Positions 14,659 through 19,837 of a stretch of DNA of 23,107 nt are shown piece after piece. Made by a program: the position numbers and the translations under genes. Source of the stretch: an uncultured Eggerthella sp. (GTDB lineage: Bacteria > Actinomycetota > Coriobacteriia > Coriobacteriales > Eggerthellaceae); NCBI GenBank assembly GCA_900547965.1, contig URJE01000019.1, positions 1-23,107 of the forward strand. Direction: 5' to 3'. The notes under the pieces were generated by a model that searched no databases, was not told the DNA's origin, and saw nothing but the letters and a program-made list of their open reading frames with translations. Positions within the stretch are counted from its first letter, which is position 1. Each line of letters starts with the position of its first letter.

Positions 14659-15045
14659 AGCCACACCTCTTCTGTAAGGGAACCCCTCCTTTGCGAACTG
14701 AATCGGAGCATTTGCTCAAACTTTCGCAATTCAGCAGAATTCCCAAATCGACTAATAATGAATCAGCCTATTCAGCCAGGCCATTCAGCATTAAGGAAAA
14801 AAGGTTTAGGGCATTAACGATTAGTTACAGATGACGACGAGCCCATAAGAACTTCCAACCGGCATCGCAAAATAACGCAGGCTTCGGGGTGACGTGAGGG
14901 CAGTCGAGAGCACTCAAGCCAAACGCACACGGCCCCAACCAAGCAAACCTTAAAGCGAAGGCTCCCGTATTGTGATGTCGTTTTCCTGCAAGCGCGCTGC
15001 ATCCGCTACACTTCTTACGTGCACACACCAAAAGGAGCCCCTTCC
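14659..15045. other. Intergenic region with nested inverted repeats; no gene seen
   Basis: No convincing coding frame is present. TTGCGAA (14691-14697) pairs with TTCGCAA (14723-14729) around an inner GAGCA/TGCTC palindrome (14706-14717). CTGAAT/ATTCAG also pair. ATTCAGC recurs three times (14729, 14770, 14783) and GCATTAA twice, 23 bases apart (14788, 14811). These could be operator sites for the lipoprotein gene. A weak TACACT at 15007-15012 could be the -10 of the methyltransferase gene, without a clear -35. Confidence 0.4.
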
Positions 15046-16293
15046 ATGAATATGCCCCACTGTCCCGCGCAAAAGCAATGCGGAGCCTGCCAGCTTCTCT
15101 CTCTCCCTTACGAGAAACAGCTAGATCGCAAACAAAACGAGATGATCGGACTCTTCGAACCTTTCGCGGGCGAGGGCACCGTATTCAACCCCATCGCAGG
15201 GATGGACCAACCCTATTACTACCGCAACAAGGTCACTTCTCCCTACGTTCCCGGGCGCAAGATCAAAGGCGGAAAGAAACCCCAAGGCAAAAAGGGCAAA
15301 ACCAGTTCGAAGGGCACATCACAACACGAAATCCTTTGCGGCATGTACGCAGCAGGCACGCATCGCGTCATCAATACCGATGCGTGCCTGCTTGAAAACA
15401 AGGAGGCCAAGCAGGCGGTTCTGGCCATTCGATCGCTCATGCAGCGCTACCATATGGAACCCTACAACGAAGACGCCAACACGGGCTTTATCCGTCATGC
15501 CGTTATCCGCGTAGGGCATACCACCGGCGAGTTGTTGGTTACCATCGTTACCAACGGCAAGGAATTTCCCGCCTCACGCAATTTCTGCCGCGAGCTGAAG
15601 AAACGCTGCCCCGCCATCACAACCGTGGTGCAGAACGTGAATACCCGTCAAACCAATGTGATCTTGGGCAACGAAGGAGAAAAGACGCTTTATGGCCCAG
15701 GGTTCATCATCGACGAGCTTTGCGGGCTCACCTTCCGTATTTCTTCCCATTCGTTTTACCAGGTGAACGCTACGCAAACTGAAGTGCTTTACCGAAAGGC
15801 CATCGAAATGGCCCGTTTCACCGGCGCCGAAACGGCCATGGATGCCTACTGCGGAACTGGGACCATCGGCCTAGTTGCAGCGAAGGGGCTGCCCAATGCC
15901 GAAGCAGCCCACGCCGCACGCGTGATCGGCGTAGACAACGTGGCGTCCGCCATCAAGGACGCACGCGAAAATGCTCGCCACAACGGTATCGAAAACGCCG
16001 AGTTCACCGCTGAAGATGCCGGGCATTTCATGAACAAGCTGGCAAAGGAAGGCGAATCGCTCGATGTGCTGCTGATGGATCCGCCACGCGCAGGATCAAA
16101 CGAGCAGTTCCTTCGCTCTGCCTGCAGCTTGGCGCCAAAACGCATCGTATACATCTCCTGCAACCCCAACACGCAAGCACGCGATGTCGAGTATTTGATT
16201 GAACACGGCTACCGACTTACCGAGGTTCAACCCGTCGACATGTTCCCCCACACCAACCACGTGGAAAACATCTGCGCACTTGAACTGCGGTAG
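15046..16293 (+). CDS. rlmD: 23S rRNA (uracil-5-)-methyltransferase, RlmD/TrmA family
   Basis: I chose ATG 15046, nine bases after AAAAGGAG, giving 415 residues. It methylates C5 of a uracil in RNA using S-adenosylmethionine. The [4Fe-4S] ligands are visible as C6, C12, C15 and C114 (CPAQKQCGAC and TDACLLEN). The SAM-binding motif DAYCGTGTIGLVAA is at 266-279. MDPPRAGSNEQF lies at 344-355, and the catalytic nucleophile C372 is in YISCNPNTQARD; a C-terminal glutamate base lies near NHVENIC. No N-terminal TRAM domain is present. A Lys/Gly-rich insertion (about residues 71-94) occurs where relatives are shorter. The exact target uridine (position 1939 or 747) cannot be decided from sequence. Confidence 0.88.
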   Translation: MNMPHCPAQKQCGACQLLSLPYEKQLDRKQNEMIGLFEPFAGEGTVFNPIAGMDQPYYYRNKVTSPYVPGRKIKGGKKPQGKKGKTSSKGTSQHEILCGMYAAGTHRVINTDACLLENKEAKQAVLAIRSLMQRYHMEPYNEDANTGFIRHAVIRVGHTTGELLVTIVTNGKEFPASRNFCRELKKRCPAITTVVQNVNTRQTNVILGNEGEKTLYGPGFIIDELCGLTFRISSHSFYQVNATQTEVLYRKAIEMARFTGAETAMDAYCGTGTIGLVAAKGLPNAEAAHAARVIGVDNVASAIKDARENARHNGIENAEFTAEDAGHFMNKLAKEGESLDVLLMDPPRAGSNEQFLRSACSLAPKRIVYISCNPNTQARDVEYLIEHGYRLTEVQPVDMFPHTNHVENICALELR

Positions 16294-16413
16294 CCAATCA
16301 ACGCTCTTATTTATGCGCCCTGCATTTTGAGCCGCACTTCCCGCGCCCGGACCGCGAAAGGTTACCGGGTTTGGGAGGTACAGCTTATTTTTGCTGGGAT
16401 AAATTCGTTATCT

Positions 16414-16684
16414 GAAATGCCCTTCATGGGCTCATTCATCGTCGGGAACGTCCCTCCGCGGGCTCATCCATTGTCGGAATCGTCCCTTCGTGGGTGCCTC
16501 TATCGTCGGAAACGTCCCTTCGTGGGCTCATCCGTCGTCAGAAACGTCCTTTCATGGGGCCGCCCATCGTCAGAGATGTCCCTTTGTGGGCGCCTCCATC
16601 GTCGGAAACGGCCCTTCTTGGGCCCATCCATCATCAGAAACGTCCTTTCATGAGCTCACCCAACGGCGGAATGTCCCTTCGCGT
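16414..16684. repeat. Tandem array of 8.5 copies of a 32-bp repeat
   Basis: Eight contiguous 32-base units begin at 16414, 16446, 16478, 16510, 16542, 16574, 16606 and 16638, then a half unit runs to about 16684. The typical unit opens AAACGTCCCTTCGTGGGC and closes TCATCCATCGTCAG. Units differ by several substitutions but never in length. There are no spacers. All three plus-strand frames are open through most of the array because 32 is not a multiple of three, but no ribosome binding site precedes any of them. The array ends about 20 bases before the first PerR box. Confidence 0.9.
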
Positions 16685-16705
16685 TTGCTTGTATCTGAAG
16701 CAAAA

Positions 16706-16720
16706 TTAGAATTTCTCTAA
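16706..16720 (+). promoter_or_regulatory. PerR/Fur-type box 1
   Basis: TTAGAATTTCTCTAA is a 15-base inverted repeat (TTAGA-N5-TCTAA) matching the general shape of PerR boxes. It lies just upstream of the predicted -35 of perR. Confidence 0.6.
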
Positions 16721-16727
16721 ATGCTAC

Positions 16728-16756
16728 TTGACTACTCTCATATATTCTCGTAAATT
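16728..16756 (+). promoter_or_regulatory. Predicted perR promoter
   Basis: TTGACT (16728-16733) and TAAATT (16751-16756) are spaced by 17 bases. The -10 overlaps the second PerR-type box, and the -35 is flanked by the first. Confidence 0.6.
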
Positions 16757-16771
16757 GGAATTGTTCTAATT
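16753..16771 (+). promoter_or_regulatory. PerR/Fur-type box 2
   Basis: AATTGGAA-TTG-TTCTAATT is a 19-base inverted repeat with one mismatch, overlapping the -10 of perR. A repressor bound here would block RNA polymerase, so autoregulation by PerR is expected. Confidence 0.65.
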
Positions 16772-16793
16772 CGAGGGTTAAGGAGGAGCGGAA

Positions 16794-17180
16794 ATGAACA
16801 AGAACGCGCAAATCATTCTTGATGCCATCAATGCCTCCACCGATCATCCAACAGCAGAACAGGTGTATTTGAGCCTCAAGGAACAAGGCACGAAGGTTTC
16901 CATGGCAACGGTGTACAACAACCTTGCCAGCCTCTACGCCAAAGGCCTCATTCGCAAAGTGGCTGTTCCCGGCTTTCCTGATCGTTACGACAACGTCACC
17001 CGGCACGACCACTTAGTGTGCCAGAATTGTGGCAGGCTCGTTGATGTCTCACTAGAGGATTTCACCGAGGCAATTCAGCGAGATTCTGGCGCCCAGATCA
17101 TTTCATATGATTTGAACATCACCTATCTCTGCCCTGAATGCACAGAAGCACGCGTTGGCAAAAACGCCCTTCATAACTAG
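16794..17180 (+). CDS. perR: Fur family peroxide-responsive repressor, PerR-type
   Basis: The 128-residue protein has the Fur-family winged helix (HPTAEQVYLSL, VSMATVYNNLASL, residues 18-46) and dimer domain. The regulatory metal ligands of PerR are present: H18, D66 (RYD), H71 and H73 (HDH), and D84 (LVDV). The aspartate at the last position is typical of PerR rather than Fur. The structural zinc site is C76/C79 with C113/C116. Oxidation of one of the histidines by peroxide would relieve repression. It lacks about 19 residues of the N-terminal helix seen in Bacillus PerR, but AAGGAGG and the promoter lie right before this ATG. It is 26 bases upstream of rubrerythrin and is presumably co-transcribed with it. 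Confidence 0.88.
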   Translation: MNKNAQIILDAINASTDHPTAEQVYLSLKEQGTKVSMATVYNNLASLYAKGLIRKVAVPGFPDRYDNVTRHDHLVCQNCGRLVDVSLEDFTEAIQRDSGAQIISYDLNITYLCPECTEARVGKNALHN

Positions 17181-17206
17181 CAATCATCTCGCGAAAGGAG
17201 CCCAAA

Positions 17207-17749
17207 ATGAGCGAGAACAAGTATGCAGGTACCCAGACCGAAAAAAACCTTCAGGCAGCATTTGCCGGTGAGTCTCAGGCTCGCAACAAGTACACCTATT
17301 TTGCTTCCGTAGCAAAGAAGGAAGGCATGGAGCAGATTTCCGCCCTGTTCCTGAAGACCGCCGATAACGAGAAGGAACACGCAAAGATGTGGTTCAAGGA
17401 GCTCGGCGGCATCGGTGACACCGCAGCAAACCTCGCAGCTGCAGCTGACGGCGAGAACTACGAGTGGACCGACATGTATGACGACTTCGCCAAGACTGCA
17501 GAAGAAGAAGGCTTCAAGGCTCTGGCCGCCAAGTTCCGCATGGTTGGCGAAATTGAGAAGCATCACGAAGAGCGCTATCGTGCCCTTCTGAAGAACGTCG
17601 AAACCGCTCAGGTGTTCGAGAAGAGCGAAGTTAAGGTTTGGGAATGCCGTAACTGTGGTCACATCGTTGTTGGCACCAAGGCTCCTGAAGTATGCCCCGT
17701 ATGCGCTCACCCCAAGAGCTACTTCGAGGTACACGCCGAGAACTACTAA
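17207..17749 (+). CDS. rbr: Rubrerythrin
   Basis: The 180-residue protein is a peroxide reductase of anaerobes acting in the cytoplasm. The ferritin-like diiron domain (1 to about 135) shows E22 in AGESQARNKY, E55 and H58 in NEKEHAKMW, and the second half of the site in FAKTAEEEGF and GEIEKHHEERY (115-125). The C-terminal rubredoxin domain holds an Fe(Cys)4 site with C147/C150 (ECRNCG) and C163/C166 (VCPVCAHP). Length and layout are those of classical rubrerythrin. AAAGGAG lies ahead of the ATG. Pairing with a PerR gene and PerR-type boxes implies induction by peroxide or oxygen exposure. Confidence 0.96.
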   Translation: MSENKYAGTQTEKNLQAAFAGESQARNKYTYFASVAKKEGMEQISALFLKTADNEKEHAKMWFKELGGIGDTAANLAAAADGENYEWTDMYDDFAKTAEEEGFKALAAKFRMVGEIEKHHEERYRALLKNVETAQVFEKSEVKVWECRNCGHIVVGTKAPEVCPVCAHPKSYFEVHAENY

Positions 17750-17760
17750 GCCACAGTCCT

Positions 17761-17783
17761 CGCTCAAGCTCGCCGCTTGAGCG
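17761..17783 (+). other. Hairpin downstream of rubrerythrin
   Basis: CGCTCAAG and CTTGAGCG form a perfect eight-base-pair stem with a seven-base loop, 12 bases after the rubrerythrin stop. No T tract follows. It may protect the mRNA 3' end or help the terminator just downstream. Confidence 0.5.
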
Positions 17784-17805
17784 TTCGGAACCTATCGCTT
17801 TAATG

Positions 17806-17835
17806 AAAAGAGGTCGCACATGAGGCCTCTTTTTT
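17806..17835 (+). terminator. Intrinsic terminator of the perR-rubrerythrin operon
   Basis: AAAAGAGG pairs with CCTCTTTT around a 12-base loop, and the T run continues to six. Confidence 0.8.
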
Positions 17836-17847
17836 CGTCCTTCCCGC

Positions 17848-17887
17848 AGCGGCCATCTCCACAGCGGCCATCTCCACAGCGGCCATT
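17848..17887. repeat. 15-bp tandem repeat, 2.7 copies
   Basis: AGCGGCCATCTCCAC occurs at 17848 and 17863, with a partial third copy (AGCGGCCATT) at 17878. It lies just after the rubrerythrin terminator in non-coding sequence. Confidence 0.85.
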
Positions 17888-17930
17888 CCCCGCAGCAACC
17901 ATCCGCGCTGCGGCTGCTTCACGGCGCTGC

Positions 17931-18173
17931 CTGGCAAGAATCGCGCCATATGCGTTCTCTTTTCGACGAATGCATGCAATAAGCCCTTTTCCTGGCAATG
18001 TTTGCCCGAAATGCATGCTTTTCAAGATCGAAATGGCAAGATCCTCGCCCTATGCGTCCATTTCCAGGTGCAATTGGGTGGTTTTGGATACATGGCGTAA
18101 AGATCTTGCCAAAAAGGTCCCCTTTCCACGTCGAGAGACCCGAAATCATGCATAGCGCGAAAATGTTGCCAGG
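17931..18173. repeat. Cluster of about five degenerate intergenic repeat elements in both orientations
   Basis: A roughly 30-base element of the form CTGGCAAGA-N-TCGCCC-TATGCRT-pyrimidine tract recurs. Plus-strand copies begin at about 17931, 17991 and 18033. Minus-strand copies span about 18085-18113 and 18143-18172. The copies at 18034-18043 (TGGCAAGATC) and 18102-18111 (GATCTTGCCA) are perfect 10-base inverted repeats and could form a long stem-loop. No coding frame with a ribosome binding site covers the region 17836-18198. Confidence 0.65.
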
Positions 18174-18198
18174 GCTTCTCGGCCTTCAATGCAGACAT

Positions 18199-18224
18199 AA
18201 AAAAGGATCCCCAAACGGGGATCC
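18199..18224 (-). terminator. Intrinsic terminator downstream of tyrS
   Basis: Read on the minus strand, GGATCCCC-GTTT-GGGGATCC is followed by six T. It lies 240 bases after the tyrS stop, beyond the 42-bp repeats, and is the first good terminator for that gene. Confidence 0.85.
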
Positions 18225-18279
18225 TAGTAATAAGTTCTTTGGTTCTACTCAGCGTCTGCCCGATGCCTATAACCTTTGC

Positions 18280-18509
18280 ACCAAGCGAACGAGCTTGCGC
18301 CTTCCCATCTGGGGGGGGGATTACGCAAGTGGGCGTACCGAAGGTGCAGGTCGTCGGTGCGCTTTCCCATTTGAAGGAACCACACCGACAGAACGAGCTT
18401 GCGGTTTCCTACCTGAAGGAATTTAACCAAGCGAACGAACTTGTGGTTTTCTACTTGGAAGAATTACACCAGACGAACGAACTTGCGCTTGCCAACCTGG
18501 ATAACGGCG
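18280..18509 (-). repeat. 42-bp tandem copies of the 3' end of tyrS
   Basis: Units at 18384-18425, 18426-18467 and 18468-18509 are each 42 bases and share the core ACC-N5-GAACGARCTTG. The 18468 unit is the final coding segment of tyrS (GKRKFVRLV). Two more diverged units begin near 18337 and 18280. On the minus strand the units stay in the tyrS frame and repeat the pattern FxQVxNRKxVxLV after the stop codon. A nine-G run (18311-18319) sits in the most distal unit. Confidence 0.8.
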
Positions 18510-19675
18510 CCTTCCAGCGTGGAAGGAGCTACGTTGTAGGCCTTGGCAGCAACGGCTTCACCGTTGATCTTTACACCACCCTGGTCGATCATGCGACGAG
18601 CATCGCCCGTCGATTTGGTAAGACCAGAATCGGCAATGAGCTTAGCCAGGTATACCGTGCCCTCTTCGTTAGGGGTAAGATCGGCAGCAAACTCAGGGAT
18701 ATCTTCCGGAACCTCATGCTGCTTGAACTGGCGATCGAATGCCGCTTCTGCTTCCTTTGCTGCTTCCTCATCGTAGTAAGCAGCAACAATGTTCTGAGCC
18801 AAGTCGCGCTTGCAGCGATTCGGATGAATCTCGTCAGCAGCCAATCCCTTTTCGATGGCATCGATCTGATCTACTGGCACGGTAGAAGCAAGACGGTAGT
18901 ACTTCACCATCAGTTCGTCGGGGATGGACATTACCTTGCCGAACATGTCGTTGGGAGCGTCGGTCAGACCGATGTAGTTGCCATAGCTCTTGGACATCTT
19001 CTTAACGCCATCGGTGCCCTCCAGCAAAGGAAGCGTCAAGCACACCTGGGGCTCCATACCCATCTTTTCCATAAGCTCACGGCCAGCGAGCAAGTTGAAC
19101 AGCTGGTCGGTGCCACCCAGCTCGACATCCGCCTTGATAACAACAGAGTCATATGCCTGCATGATGGGATACAGGAACTCGTGCAGGCTGATTGGCAGCT
19201 CGGACGTGTAGCGGTTATGGAAGTCGTCGCGCTCAAGGATGCGGGCAACGGTAAAGTTGGAGGCGATCTTCAAAAGGTCTTCCATGCCCAAAGAAAGAAT
19301 CCATTCGGAATTGTAACGGAGGGTGGTCTTTTCGGGGTCAAGAACCTTGAAGGCCTGGTCAACGTAAGTCTGAGCGTTTTCCTTAATCTGTTCACGCGTA
19401 AGCTGAGGACGCGTGGAGTTGCGGCCGGAAGGGTCGCCGATAAGGGCGGTTCCGTCACCGATGATAAGGGTAACCTGATGACCCAGATCCTGGAACTGAC
19501 GCAGCTTGCGCAGCGGGACGGCATGGCCAAGATGGATATCGGGAGCCGTAGGGTCTACACCCAACTTAATGTTCAGCGGCTTACCGCGCTTAAGCTTGTC
19601 CATAAGGGCCTTCTCAGGCACGATCTGGGCGGCACCGGACTGAATGATATGAAACTGCTCTTCAGGTGAAATCAT
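18464..19675 (-). CDS. tyrS: Tyrosyl-tRNA synthetase
   Basis: The 403-residue class I synthetase charges tRNA-Tyr. The HIGH motif is HLGH (48-51) in GVDPTAPDIHLGHAVPL, and KMSKS is at 226-230 followed by YGNYIGL. Tyrosine/ATP-site elements include GDPSGRNSTRP and ADVELGGTDQLFNL. The C-terminal S4 RNA-binding domain spans about 338-400 (ARRMIDQGGVKINGE). The wording GVDPTAPDIHLGH is that of the TyrZ-like subgroup rather than the classical TyrS of E. coli. AAAGAGG precedes the ATG. An extended -10 (TGCTAGAAT, about 19703-19711 on the minus strand) is a possible promoter. The tail QVGKRKFVRLV is repeated downstream of the stop codon. Confidence 0.96.
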   Translation of the reverse strand: MISPEEQFHIIQSGAAQIVPEKALMDKLKRGKPLNIKLGVDPTAPDIHLGHAVPLRKLRQFQDLGHQVTLIIGDGTALIGDPSGRNSTRPQLTREQIKENAQTYVDQAFKVLDPEKTTLRYNSEWILSLGMEDLLKIASNFTVARILERDDFHNRYTSELPISLHEFLYPIMQAYDSVVIKADVELGGTDQLFNLLAGRELMEKMGMEPQVCLTLPLLEGTDGVKKMSKSYGNYIGLTDAPNDMFGKVMSIPDELMVKYYRLASTVPVDQIDAIEKGLAADEIHPNRCKRDLAQNIVAAYYDEEAAKEAEAAFDRQFKQHEVPEDIPEFAADLTPNEEGTVYLAKLIADSGLTKSTGDARRMIDQGGVKINGEAVAAKAYNVAPSTLEGAVIQVGKRKFVRLV

Positions 19676-19716
19676 GATTCCTCTTTCTAGCGTATGGCGA
19701 AGATTCTAGCACAGGG

Positions 19717-19746
19717 AAGGCGGCTGCGTTTTTCCGCAGCCGCCTT
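19717..19746 (-). terminator. Hairpin terminator downstream of the U32 protein gene
   Basis: AAGGCGGCTGCG and CGCAGCCGCCTT form a perfect 12-base-pair stem with a six-base loop, between the U32 gene and tyrS. The minus-strand tail (CCCTGTG) has no T run, so it may be a weak or factor-assisted terminator. Confidence 0.6.
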
Positions 19747-19837
19747 ACACCTGCGTAGGAGCAAGGGCCGCACGTATGCTTTCTGCGCGCATTCTGCGCA
19801 CTAACGCACCCTTGCGTTTTTCGTCTTGCCCAAGCAC

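Noticed and set aside
14814..15031. Small minus-strand frames between the lipoprotein and rlmD genes
   Set aside because: No ribosome binding site, Cys/Arg-rich composition typical of random frames, and no hydrophobic or domain pattern.
16414..16684. CRISPR array
   Set aside because: The 32-bp units are contiguous with no spacers, are themselves variable, and no cas gene is present.
16327..16720. Repetitive proteins encoded in the three plus frames across the 32-bp array
   Set aside because: All three frames are open because of the repeat's base composition; none has a ribosome binding site, and the period is not a multiple of three.
17820..18155. 111-codon plus-strand frame after the rubrerythrin terminator, and overlapping minus frames
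   Set aside because: It starts inside the terminator hairpin, runs through non-coding repeats and has no ribosome binding site.
18239..19669. 476-codon plus-strand open frame antisense to tyrS
   Set aside because: It is the mirror of tyrS, which has full synthetase motifs; no ribosome binding site, and the product has no recognisable domain.
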